Positions 7,281 through 14,462 of a DNA stretch of 26,923 bases are shown one piece after another (the stretch's first letter is position 1; every line of letters starts with the position of its first letter). The notes beneath the pieces were generated by a model. That model did not search any database. It had not been told where the DNA came from and saw only the letters and a list, made by a program, of their open reading frames with translations. Location: contig JAEZHQ010000314.1 of assembly GCA_023416455.1 (NCBI GenBank), positions 1-26,923 on the forward strand, written 5' to 3'. Made by a program: the position numbers and the translations under genes. The DNA is from Pseudomonadota bacterium (GTDB taxonomy: Bacteria; Pseudomonadota; Alphaproteobacteria; Azospirillales; Azospirillaceae).

Positions 7281-8282
7281 TTACTTCCCGGAGTTCTGCA
7301 CGAGGTCGTACAGCGCGCGGCTGAAGGACTTGTCGACATACTCGTCGTGGATCGCCTTCGCCTCCTGGCGGAAGGGCGCGAGGTCGGGCCTGGTCACCGT
7401 GACGCCCTGGTCCGCCATCTTCCGGGTCAGTTCGTCGGACAGTCTGGCGGCGTGGTCGCGCTGGAACGCCATGGCCTCGGTCGCCGCCGCCTGCACGGCC
7501 TTCTGCTGCTCGGCCGGCAGCGAGCTGTACAGGCGCTCGTTCATCACCAGCACGGTGAAGGACAACAGATGGTCGGTCATCGACATGTGCTTCTGCACCT
7601 CGTAGAGGCGCGCCGGGAAGATGTTGATGACGGCGTTCTCCTGCCCGTCGATGGTGCCCTGCTGGAGCGCGGTGTACACCTCGCCGTAGGGCATGGCGAC
7701 GGGAATGCCGCCGAAGGCCTTGGTCACCGCCAGATTGACGGGGCTCTGCGGGCTGCGGAGCTTGAGGCCCCGGAGGTCGTCGGGCTTCTCGATGGGGCGC
7801 TTGCTGTTGGTGTAGACGCGGGCGCCGTTGTTGCCCCAGCCCAGCACCATCAGGCCCTTCTTCTTCAGCGCCGCCACCAGTTCCTCGCCCAGCTTCCCGT
7901 CGAGCAGCGCCAGCGCCTGATCGTGGCTCTGGAACAGGTAGGGCATGCTGAGGATGGTGGTCTCCGGCGCGAACTGGGCCAGCGGGTCGTGGCCGATGAT
8001 CGTCGCCTCGATGGTGCCCATCTGGACGTTCTGGATGACTTCGGTCTCCTGGCCGAGCTGGCCACCCGGGAAGACCTCGCCCTTCAGCGTTCCGCCGGTC
8101 TTTTCCGCCAGCAGTTCGGCGAAGCGCTTGGCGCCGGCGTCGAAGTGGCTGCCGGCGGCGCAGCAGTGCGGGATCCGGATGGTGGACTGGGCCTGCGCCG
8201 GCACGGTGCCCAGGCCGGCGGCGATGAGGCCGAAGGCGGCGCCGAGCAGCGCGCGGCGCAGACGGTTGATGGACTTCGTCAT
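7281..8282 (-). CDS. dctP: TRAP transporter periplasmic substrate-binding protein (DctP)
   Basis: A 333-residue periplasmic solute receptor. It has a typical signal peptide: basic MTKSINRLRR, a hydrophobic core, and probable cleavage after AQA at residue 31. The mature part shows the DctP fold signatures: GSHFDAGAKRFAELL, FPGGQLGQE.E.I..VQ.GTI, a PYLF segment, then GLK.R.P.SPV, the MPYGEVYTALQQGTIDGQEN region and late helices. The conserved arginine that binds a carboxylate is expected in the LKLRSPQSP strand, so an acidic substrate is possible. ATG 8282 has a GGGAGGG site. It lies 44 bp after the ADP-ribosylglycohydrolase gene. Confidence 0.94.
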   Translation of the reverse strand: MTKSINRLRRALLGAAFGLIAAGLGTVPAQAQSTIRIPHCCAAGSHFDAGAKRFAELLAEKTGGTLKGEVFPGGQLGQETEVIQNVQMGTIEATIIGHDPLAQFAPETTILSMPYLFQSHDQALALLDGKLGEELVAALKKKGLMVLGWGNNGARVYTNSKRPIEKPDDLRGLKLRSPQSPVNLAVTKAFGGIPVAMPYGEVYTALQQGTIDGQENAVINIFPARLYEVQKHMSMTDHLLSFTVLVMNERLYSSLPAEQQKAVQAAATEAMAFQRDHAARLSDELTRKMADQGVTVTRPDLAPFRQEAKAIHDEYVDKSFSRALYDLVQNSGK

Positions 8283-8326
8283 GACGTTCCCTCCCCGCAA
8301 ACGGGTTGTGTTGTTGATTGCTTGGG

Positions 8327-9490
8327 CTATTCGGCGGCACGCAACTCGCCGGACGCGGCGGCGCCGGCGAGTTGCGCCAGCTCGTCGACCTGGCGGCGCA
8401 GCTGGCCGGCGCTGGCGAGCAGGGCGCGCGTCAGGCCCTCGGCGGTCTCCTGCATGGAAAGCTTCTGCATGGTGTAGGCGTTGCCGTCGATGGCGCTCTG
8501 CACCGTCGTCACCCATTCCGCCGGCACGCCGTCGATGCCCTTGAAGGCGCCGCAGATGGAGCCGAGCATGCCGCCGATGCAGTCGGTGTCGCGGCCCAGG
8601 TTGGTGGCGCCGATCATGCCCTGGCGCACGTCGCCCTTGGTGATCCAGAACAGCGCCATGACTTCCGCCGCTGTTTCCACCGCGTCGGCGTAGGGGTAGG
8701 TGGGCATGAAGTGCTGGCGGATCGGCTCGCGGATCCCGCGGATGTCCGGGTGTCTGGCGGCAATCTCCAGCGCCTGGTCGAGGATCTGGCGGGTGTGCAG
8801 CGAGACGTTCGTCCGCGCCGCCTCGATCACCGAATCCACCGTGGCCCCGGGGCGGAACGCCTCGGCCGTCGCCGCGGCGATCACCTTCGAGCCCTCGATG
8901 CCGCCGCTGCCCGCCGGCTGCATGAGCAGGCAGATCTCCTCGGTGTCCTGCGCCGCCTGGCGCGGGTTGCCGGCGTTGATGATGCCGACCGGGCCGATCA
9001 TGTGGGCGGCGTCGACCAGCCCCGGCCACGGCGTCATGCCGCCGATCAGGCGGGGGTTGATGCGGGTGTTCTCGTCGCCGGCGGTCAGCCGGTCGAAGTG
9101 GATCACGATGTGCGGATTGACCAGGCGGCCGATGTGCTCGCGCTTGATTTCGCGGCGCCACATGGCGGCCACATCGTCCACCGTGACACGGCCGCCCTTC
9201 TCGATCATCGCCAGCGCCAGCAGATAGCGGATCTCGGCGCCGTCCTCGGTCATGCCGGGAGCCATGTCCATGTGGCGGTAGAGCAACGGCGGGCTGTTGT
9301 TCCAGTAACGGACCTCGCGCTCCTTCTGCACCCAGGGAAGCAGGTCCTCGACCCAGCCAAAATGTTCCTCGACCGCCTTCCAGCCGCCGCCGGGAACGCT
9401 GACCCACTCCACCGCCGCACCGATGGCCGAGCCGATGTTCGATGCGGCGACGGATCCGAAAACCTTCTTGAAGAGTGGCGTATCCTGCAC
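8327..9490 (-). CDS. ADP-ribosylglycohydrolase-family (DraG-like) protein
   Basis: A 387-residue all-helical protein of the ADP-ribosylglycohydrolase family, whose members hydrolyse N- or O-glycosidic bonds to ribose using a binuclear Mg site. The C-terminal signature GATNLGRDTDCIGG (294-307), with the two metal-binding aspartates, is clear, and GPVGIINAGNPRQAAQDTEE matches the central region. The usual N-terminal TDDT metal motif appears as TEDG (81-84), and the first-helix GDALG motif is not present in standard form. The start is GTG at 9490 with AGGGAG upstream. It is first in the operon with a TRAP importer, ribokinase and rpiB and has no signal peptide, so it probably cleaves an imported riboside in the cytoplasm rather than modified proteins. 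Confidence 0.85.
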   Translation of the reverse strand: MQDTPLFKKVFGSVAASNIGSAIGAAVEWVSVPGGGWKAVEEHFGWVEDLLPWVQKEREVRYWNNSPPLLYRHMDMAPGMTEDGAEIRYLLALAMIEKGGRVTVDDVAAMWRREIKREHIGRLVNPHIVIHFDRLTAGDENTRINPRLIGGMTPWPGLVDAAHMIGPVGIINAGNPRQAAQDTEEICLLMQPAGSGGIEGSKVIAAATAEAFRPGATVDSVIEAARTNVSLHTRQILDQALEIAARHPDIRGIREPIRQHFMPTYPYADAVETAAEVMALFWITKGDVRQGMIGATNLGRDTDCIGGMLGSICGAFKGIDGVPAEWVTTVQSAIDGNAYTMQKLSMQETAEGLTRALLASAGQLRRQVDELAQLAGAAASGELRAAE

Positions 9491-9507
9491 GTCTGTGCTC
9501 CCTGCGT

Positions 9508-9516
9508 GGTCTGACC
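9508..9516. promoter_or_regulatory. Candidate GntR/FadR-type operator
   Basis: GGTCTGACC is a perfect palindrome of the yGTM-N-KACr form recognised by FadR-type regulators. It lies 17 bp upstream of the first gene of the TRAP operon, which encodes a FadR-type regulator. Short palindromes occur by chance, so this is suggestive only. Confidence 0.4.
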
Positions 9517-9524
9517 GCGGTATG

Positions 9525-9566
9525 AGCGCGTCCAGGCAGGCTGGGCTTGGACGCGCTTTTTGTCAA
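9525..9566 (-). promoter_or_regulatory. TRAP operon promoter region with a 10-bp perfect inverted repeat
   Basis: On the minus strand a perfect TTGACA (9566-9561) could be the -35 element; no good -10 is visible 16-18 bp on. Immediately after it AGCGCGTCCA and TGGACGCGCT form a perfect 10-bp inverted repeat with a 13-bp spacer (arms 9548-9557 and 9525-9534), spanning the expected -10 and start region. It can be read as an operator dyad. On the plus strand the same repeat followed by TTTTT looks like an intrinsic terminator, but no plus-strand gene precedes it. Confidence 0.45.
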
Positions 9567-9803
9567 GGAGCCTGATTGTTCCGATGGCGGCACTCCCCGG
9601 ATCCGGTGGACAGGCTCCCGCGGCGGAGGGCCGCGGAGCCCCGGAGGACGACGGCGTCTTGCGGTCGACGAGCCGCAAGGCGGAACCGCCGGGACAGTGT
9701 TCTTCTGGAAGCATTGAAAGGTAAAACGGCCGCGCAATATCCCTCGGCGTGGCGAATGCTGGGAATATACAAAATTAAAACTCCAGTTACCGAGGGGATA
9801 GCC
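9567..9803. other. Intergenic region upstream of yhiM
   Basis: The whole gap between the divergent genes is 9491-9803. This part has a GC-rich bulged hairpin at 9613-9640 (GGCTCC-C-GCGGC / GCCGCGGAGCC) and an AT-rich segment at 9714-9790 with TTGAAA (9714-9719) and TATACA (9766-9771) as loose promoter elements. An open frame continues upstream of the yhiM ATG, but its translation is Arg/Pro-rich and unlike the family, so it is not counted as coding. Confidence 0.4.
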
Positions 9804-10853
9804 ATGAACTACGGGATCAGCATACTCTTTCGAGCTATTCCCCTCGTAATGGGCGCCATATGCCTGGCGTTTGGACTTTATGTTCGATCAGGCGGATCCG
9901 ATGGGGATCATGTCATAGCGGGGCATGTTCTGATGTCGCTGACGGCGATCTGCATCGCGCTTTTCACGACCGCAGCCATGATCATCCGGCAGCTCACGCA
10001 CACCTTCAGCCGAACCTGGATGATCGGCCTGCCGACCCTTGGCTACACCGTCGCGCTTGTGACCGTGATATGGGGCTTGCTGGTCCTTCGGCAGGATGGG
10101 GCGCCGAGCTTCGTGGCGGGTCATGTCGTGTTCGGGGTCGGCCTGATCGCCGCCTGTGTCAGCACCGTCGCCACCGCGTCGAGCGTCTTCACCCTGATTC
10201 CGAAGAACGCGCATGGTCGCCATGAAGACGGCCCGCCGGCCGAATCCTACAGCGCCGCGTTCGGCCGCGGGCTGATCTGCATTCCGATAGCGGCCACAGC
10301 GATCAGTGCCGTCTGGGCGATCATCTTGCTGATGCGCGGGGCGGAGACGCCCGACTTCGTCGCCGGCCACGTCCTGATGGGCCTCGCGGCGATCTGTGCG
10401 AGCCTGATCTCGCTGGTTTCGACGGTGGTGCGGCAGGTGCGCAACCAGTTCGGAGAGTCTGAACGCTGGGCCTGGACGCTCTGGGTGCTTCTGATGGGAA
10501 CCGCGGCCTTCGCGTGGGGATTGATCGTGCTGTTCGGTTCCGATCGAGCGGAGCGGATCGCGCCCGGCTGTGTCCTGCTCGGCCTCGGCATGATTTGCTA
10601 CAGCATCATCTCCAAGGTTTGGCTTCTTGCGTTGGTCTGGCGGCGGGAATGCCCGCTGGCCAACCGGATTCCACTCATCCCGGTGATGACCTGCCTCGCC
10701 TGCCTGTTTTTCTCCGCCTTTCTTGCGGAAGCGGCGGTCGGCAATTCCGCATTCTTCGTTCCCGCACGGATCCTGGTCGGCTTGGGAGCCGTCTGCTTCA
10801 CCCTGTTCTCGATCGTCTCGATCCTTGAGGCGGGAACGGCGGGCAAGAGCTGA
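9804..10853 (+). CDS. yhiM: YhiM-like inner-membrane protein (DUF2776)
   Basis: A 349-residue polytopic membrane protein matching the E. coli YhiM/DUF2776 family over its whole length, as recalled: the IPL-MG-IC opening, IPKNA-G in the middle, CYSI-SKVWLLALVWRR and the C-terminal VGLGAVCFTLFSIVSILEAG. About ten hydrophobic helices are visible. It contains five copies of a (V/I)AGHV-(L/F)-xGLxAIC-type unit (near residues 38, 104, 186, 253, 319), indicating internal duplication. YhiM has been linked to acid resistance in E. coli; its activity is unknown. ATG at 9804 has AGGGG seven bases upstream. Composition is visibly less GC-rich than flanking operons, and it is not part of either, which hints at acquisition by transfer. 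Confidence 0.9.
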   Translation: MNYGISILFRAIPLVMGAICLAFGLYVRSGGSDGDHVIAGHVLMSLTAICIALFTTAAMIIRQLTHTFSRTWMIGLPTLGYTVALVTVIWGLLVLRQDGAPSFVAGHVVFGVGLIAACVSTVATASSVFTLIPKNAHGRHEDGPPAESYSAAFGRGLICIPIAATAISAVWAIILLMRGAETPDFVAGHVLMGLAAICASLISLVSTVVRQVRNQFGESERWAWTLWVLLMGTAAFAWGLIVLFGSDRAERIAPGCVLLGLGMICYSIISKVWLLALVWRRECPLANRIPLIPVMTCLACLFFSAFLAEAAVGNSAFFVPARILVGLGAVCFTLFSIVSILEAGTAGKS

Positions 10854-11059
10854 CGCACCCTTCGGCAACCGGCCCGTGAAGCGCGCCGCGAATCCGCATG
10901 CCCGCAGACACCAGGGATTTGGTGGGCGGACCGGTCATGTCCTGGGCCGACGCGTTCACCCCCTTCCGCGTGCCATCGGGATAATAGTCCAGGACAACGC
11001 CGGCGATTTTCGTTGGTCCCGAGAGTTTCCCAGTGTCCGCAATTCTGCAACCACCAAGG

Positions 11060-11224
11060 GGCCGTGGTGCGGACTTGCGTCATGGTGAGGTGATGGACAG
11101 CCCCGGCCGGAACCGTGGATCCGTCCCTATCAGCGACCGGCATGGTTTCCAGGCGGGTGCAGCCTGCCGCCAGCAACGACGTCGTCATGGCAAGCGCGCA
11201 CCGGGCCTTCCCCATATCCGCCAT
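11060..11224 (-). pseudogene. Possible lipoprotein N-terminal fragment
   Basis: A frame beginning ATG at 11224 (or 11215) encodes a short basic start, a hydrophobic stretch and a perfect lipobox LAAGC, then about 30 residues with a PAGAVHHL phrase resembling the AG-xYYLP segment of some small bacterial lipoproteins. Beyond about 11060 the translation becomes Arg/Trp-rich with no pattern, and the open frame runs antisense into yhiM. It is either a decayed lipoprotein gene or a short novel lipoprotein; the 3' end is a guess. A GGGAG motif precedes the ATG. Confidence 0.25.
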
Positions 11225-11359
11225 TCTCCCGTTGTTCGGCCGGGCCTTCCATGCACGCATCGCGTCCGCAGCATGTCCAGCGCCCGGGCGGGCGCATCCA
11301 TACGGCGGCGCTCAACCGCGGCCTTTCCGGAATTGGAGGAACAATTCGAAGACAGTTCA

Positions 11360-11365
11360 ATTATA
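11360..11365 (-). promoter_or_regulatory. Possible -10 element upstream of the lipoprotein-like fragment
   Basis: A perfect TATAAT on the minus strand in a locally AT-rich stretch, about 135 bp upstream of the lipoprotein-like start. No acceptable -35 hexamer was found at 16-18 bp, so support is weak. Confidence 0.2.
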
Positions 11366-11451
11366 GCATCGGTGAATGGCCTGTTTTGTCCGCAGGGATT
11401 GAGCGATCGCGCATGATCCTGTGATCCCCGGCGCCCCCGCCGGCCGGGCCG

Positions 11452-12369
11452 TCAGGCCGGTTGCGGCGTCCGGCGCAGCGCGTCCAGCCGGCTGGCGATC
11501 TGCTCGGCGAACTTGGCGGCGGCGACGGGAAGGGTGCGGCCCTTCTGCTGTCCCAGAACCAGGGGGCCGTGGGCGAGGTCGACGTCGCTCAGCGGGATCA
11601 CGGCCAGCCCGGGGTCGAGCGCCGGGGAGGGGGCGCCGATCTCGATCTGGAAGGTGATGACGCCGCCGGTGCGGGCGAGGTTGCGCAGCATCTCGAAGGA
11701 ATTCGATTCCAGCTCCACCGACAGCTTGATGGAACTGACCGCCAGAAGCGCGTCCAGGATGTTGCGGGTTCCGAAGCTGGCGTCCGGCAGGGCGATGGGG
11801 TAGGGCGCGCAGTCGCGCAGCCGCAGGGTGGGGCGCCCGGCCAGCGGGTGGTCGGTGGCCATGATGGCGACCACCCGCTGGCCCAGGCTCATCAGGGGCT
11901 GGAAATCGGGCGTGCGGCGGGGGCTGAAGATGAGGGCGATGTCCGCCTCGAAGGCGCTGAGCATCTTCAGCGCGGCGCCCTGCGCCACCACCAGGATCTC
12001 GAAGCTGACCAGCGGGAAGCGGCTGCGGAACTTCGAGATCTCCTCCGCCAGGAAGGAGCTGACCAGCGCCTGGCTGCAGGCGATGCGCACATGGCCCCGC
12101 CGCATCCCCGACAGATCCTCGATCTGGGAGCGCACGCGCTCCAGGTCCGCCGCCTGGGCGCGCACCCAGCGGATGAAGCTCTCCCCCGCCGCGGTCAGGC
12201 GGATGCCCTGGGCGGAGCGTTCGAAGATCGCCGCCCCCAGATCCTCCTCGATGTCCTGGATGCGCCGTTGCAGGGCGGAGGGCGTGATGTTCAGGTGCTC
12301 GGCCGCCTTGCGCAGCGAGCCGAAGCGCGCCGCCTCGTCGACGTACCGCCAGATCCGCATGTGCCTCAT
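11452..12369 (-). CDS. LysR-family transcriptional regulator
   Basis: A 305-residue LysR regulator. The N-terminal winged helix (about residues 5-65) has AARFGSLRKAAEHLNITPSA, then LQRRI-DIEEDLGAAIFER and the G-RLTAAGE end of the wing; a linker helix leads to the periplasmic-binding-like effector domain (about 93-295). The ATG at 12369 has GGGGAAAG upstream; a second ATG three codons in is also possible, and the longer upstream frame runs into the shared regulatory block and is rejected. It is divergent from the plus-strand ABC transporter/amidohydrolase operon, the classic LysR arrangement. The conserved block at 12381-12430 is its likely binding region, and it recurs upstream of the cyclic-amidohydrolase gene. 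Confidence 0.92.
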   Translation of the reverse strand: MRHMRIWRYVDEAARFGSLRKAAEHLNITPSALQRRIQDIEEDLGAAIFERSAQGIRLTAAGESFIRWVRAQAADLERVRSQIEDLSGMRRGHVRIACSQALVSSFLAEEISKFRSRFPLVSFEILVVAQGAALKMLSAFEADIALIFSPRRTPDFQPLMSLGQRVVAIMATDHPLAGRPTLRLRDCAPYPIALPDASFGTRNILDALLAVSSIKLSVELESNSFEMLRNLARTGGVITFQIEIGAPSPALDPGLAVIPLSDVDLAHGPLVLGQQKGRTLPVAAAKFAEQIASRLDALRRTPQPA

Positions 12370-12380
12370 GGGCGCTTTCC

Positions 12381-12453
12381 CCGTGGTGTATACTTTACGG
12401 CATCGCCCCAGCAAAAAATCAGCGTTTGAGGTGCTTGTCCAGCCCACTTAGCC
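12381..12453 (+). promoter_or_regulatory. Promoter/operator module of the ABC-amidohydrolase operon (copy 1)
   Basis: Contains TGTATAC (12387-12393), CCCCAGC-A6 (12406-12418), GCGTTTGAG (12422-12430) and TTAGCC (12448-12453). TTTGAG and TTAGCC are 17 bp apart and are candidate -35/-10 elements. The first 50 bp match the minus-strand block 21830-21781 at 37 of 50 positions without gaps. The upstream TGTATAC-containing part is a plausible LysR site. Confidence 0.6.
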
Positions 12454-12534
12454 TTTTTCCGTCACCAGGAAGCGCGGCACCCGGCGAGTAGGGTGCGCGG
12501 GGATCCTGCCACCTAGCACGGGGAAGACGGCCTC

Positions 12535-13614
12535 ATGGACAAGCAGTTGCGCACATGGCCCGCGGCGCTGGCGGGTGTTCTGTTCGGCGTGGCCGCAAGC
12601 GCCGGCGCCGCCCTGGCCGAAACGCCGGTCAAGATGGTCCTCAACTGGAAGTACCAGGGCCCCCAGGCGCTGATCCTGCTTGCCGAGGACAACGGCTATT
12701 TCAAGGAAGAGGGGCTGAAGGTCACCATCGACCAGGGCGAAGGCTCCGGCGCCTCGATCACCAAGGTGGCGACCGGCGCCTACGACGTCGGCTTCGGCGA
12801 CATCAACGCACTCATCACGCTGGCCGCCAAGGCGCCGGGCGAGGCCCCGATCGGGGTCTACATGATGTACAACACGCCGCCCTTCACGGTCGTGGTCAAG
12901 GCCGACGGGCCGATCCGGACGCCCAAGGACCTGGAGGGCAGGACCGTCGGCAGCCCGGCCAGCGACGGCGCCCTGAAGCTGTTCCCGGCCTTCGCGTCCA
13001 TGGCCGGCTTCGACGCCGGCAAGGTGACGCTGACCAACATGCAGGCCAACCTGCGCGAGCAGATGCTGATGCGCGGGCAGGTCGACGCGGTGCTCGGCTA
13101 CGTCAACACGGTCACCTTCGGCGCCAAGGCCGCCGGCATGGACCCGGACCGGGATTTCCGCTTCATCCGCTACGCCGACTACGGGATGGACCTCTACTCC
13201 AACGCCATCGTCGTGTCCCGCGCCTTCGCCCGGGAGAACGGCGAGGCGGTGAAGGGGCTGCTGCGGGCGATCAACCGCGCCATCAAGGACATGATCGCTG
13301 ACCCGGCGGGGTCGGTGGCGTCGGTGATGAAGCGCGAGCCCCTGCTCAACGAGGCGGTCGAGGTGGAGCGCACCCTGGCCACGCTGCGGCAGGAGATGAA
13401 CCATCCCGAGATCGCGCGGATCGGCCTGGGGGACGTGGACCCGGAGCGCTTCCGCCGCGCCATCGCGATCGTGGCCCAGGCCAACGGGCTGGAGCGGACG
13501 CCGGAGCCCTCGGAGATCTTCACCGACGCCTTCCTGCCGCCCCGCGCCGAGCGGCCCAGCCGCGTCGTCGCCGACACCGCCCCCGCATCCGCCTCCGCAT
13601 CCGCGGCCCAGTGA
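12535..13614 (+). CDS. NMT1/THI5-type ABC substrate-binding protein (first copy)
   Basis: A 359-residue periplasmic binding protein. It has a signal peptide with probable cleavage after ALA at residue 28, then the NMT1/THI5-like (SsuA/ThiY) fold: VLNWKYQGPQALILLAEDNG, the YFKEEGLKVTIDQGEGSGAS strand-helix and a GAYDVGFGDINAL segment. The family binds pyrimidine, sulfonate or similar small heterocyclic ligands for ABC import. It ends in a low-complexity Ala/Ser tail. First gene of the operon, with a leader of about 80 nt after the TTAGCC element. It is clearly paralogous to the protein at 16201-17259. Confidence 0.92.
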   Translation: MDKQLRTWPAALAGVLFGVAASAGAALAETPVKMVLNWKYQGPQALILLAEDNGYFKEEGLKVTIDQGEGSGASITKVATGAYDVGFGDINALITLAAKAPGEAPIGVYMMYNTPPFTVVVKADGPIRTPKDLEGRTVGSPASDGALKLFPAFASMAGFDAGKVTLTNMQANLREQMLMRGQVDAVLGYVNTVTFGAKAAGMDPDRDFRFIRYADYGMDLYSNAIVVSRAFARENGEAVKGLLRAINRAIKDMIADPAGSVASVMKREPLLNEAVEVERTLATLRQEMNHPEIARIGLGDVDPERFRRAIAIVAQANGLERTPEPSEIFTDAFLPPRAERPSRVVADTAPASASASAAQ

Positions 13615-13647
13615 CGCCGACCCACCGCAAGACGAAGAGCTGCAACG

Positions 13648-14439
13648 ATGAATCTTGATCTGACAGGTCGTGTCGTCCTCATCACCGGCCCGGCGAAGGG
13701 CATGGGGGAGGCGGTGACGATGGCCTTCGCCGGCGAGGGGTGCCGCCTTGCGCTGGTCGGCCGCGACACCGCCGCCATCGACCCGGTGGCGGAACGGGTC
13801 CGCGCCGGCGGCGGGGAGGCGATCGTGATCGCCTGCGACATCACCGACGAGCGCCAGTGCCAGGCCGCGGCCGAACGCACGCTGGCGGCCTATGGCCGGA
13901 TCGACGTGCTGGTCAACGTGGCCGGCGGCTCCGGCCCGATCGGCAAGACCGGCTGGGAGACCAGCCAGGAGGAGTTCGACGAGATCGTCACCCTCAACAT
14001 GACCGGCTGCTTCAACACCATGCGCGCGGTCATGCCCACCTTCGCCGCCCAGCGCTACGGCAAGATCGTCAACGTCGGGGGCACCTTCGGCATGCGCGGC
14101 CGGGCCGGCCGCATGGCCTATTCGGCCTCCAAATGGGGGCTGCGCGGCATCACCAAGTCCTTCGCCCTGGAGGCGGGTCCCTACAACGTCAACGTCAACT
14201 GCGTCGCCCCGGGCATGGTCGAAGGGCCGCGCTTCCGCGGCAAGGTGGTGCCGGAGATGGCCCGGCGCCTCGGCATCAGCGAGGAGGAGGCGGTCGAGCG
14301 CCACGCCGCCGACTATGCCCTGCGCCGGGTCTCGACCGGCGAGGACGTCGCCAACGCCTGCCTTTTCCTGGCCAGCGACGTGTCGCGCCAGATCACCGGC
14401 ACCGACCTGCCGGTGGACGGCGGCTGGGCGGCGCTGTGA
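13648..14439 (+). CDS. Short-chain dehydrogenase/reductase (SDR)
   Basis: A 263-residue classical SDR oxidoreductase using NAD(P)(H). It has the Rossmann motif TGPAKGMG (13-20), CDITDE near 63-68, NVAGG (90-94; usually NNAGG), the active-site YSASK with Tyr158 and Lys162, and a PG motif at 188-189. The catalytic serine position, normally in an N-(I/V)-S-S strand, reads NVGGTFG here, so Thr146 or a shifted residue would have to serve. It lies 33 bp after the first SBP gene, in the same operon as the transporter. A dehydrogenase or reductase acting on the imported compound or its product is likely; the substrate is unknown. Confidence 0.88.
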   Translation: MNLDLTGRVVLITGPAKGMGEAVTMAFAGEGCRLALVGRDTAAIDPVAERVRAGGGEAIVIACDITDERQCQAAAERTLAAYGRIDVLVNVAGGSGPIGKTGWETSQEEFDEIVTLNMTGCFNTMRAVMPTFAAQRYGKIVNVGGTFGMRGRAGRMAYSASKWGLRGITKSFALEAGPYNVNVNCVAPGMVEGPRFRGKVVPEMARRLGISEEEAVERHAADYALRRVSTGEDVANACLFLASDVSRQITGTDLPVDGGWAAL

Positions 14440-14462
14440 GCGCGGCGCCAGCGGGCTCAACG

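Larger units (their letters stand above)
10854..11451. other. About 600 bp without a convincing gene
   Basis: Both strands carry only short or low-quality open frames. The one fragment with protein-like features is a lipoprotein-like start on the minus strand near 11224, listed separately. The part from 11330 to 11415 is AT-richer than the rest. No terminator for yhiM or lysR with a clear stem and U-tract was found. Confidence 0.4.

Noticed and set aside
9525..9562. Intrinsic terminator on the plus strand
   Set aside because: Stem and T5 look right, but there is no plus-strand gene before it; the T-run is explained by the minus-strand TTGACA-AAAA sequence, so a promoter/operator reading is preferred.
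9576..9803. N-terminal extension of the YhiM-like protein
   Set aside because: Arg/Pro-rich translation absent from the family; ATG 9804 has AGGGG and matches the family start.
12370..12447. N-terminal extension of LysR upstream of 12369
   Set aside because: It runs through the conserved regulatory block shared with the cyclic-amidohydrolase promoter; the family starts at the HTH, and a ribosome site supports 12369.
12448..14460. A 670-codon minus-strand open frame across the first SBP and SDR
   Set aside because: Shadow of two well-supported plus-strand genes; no domain pattern.
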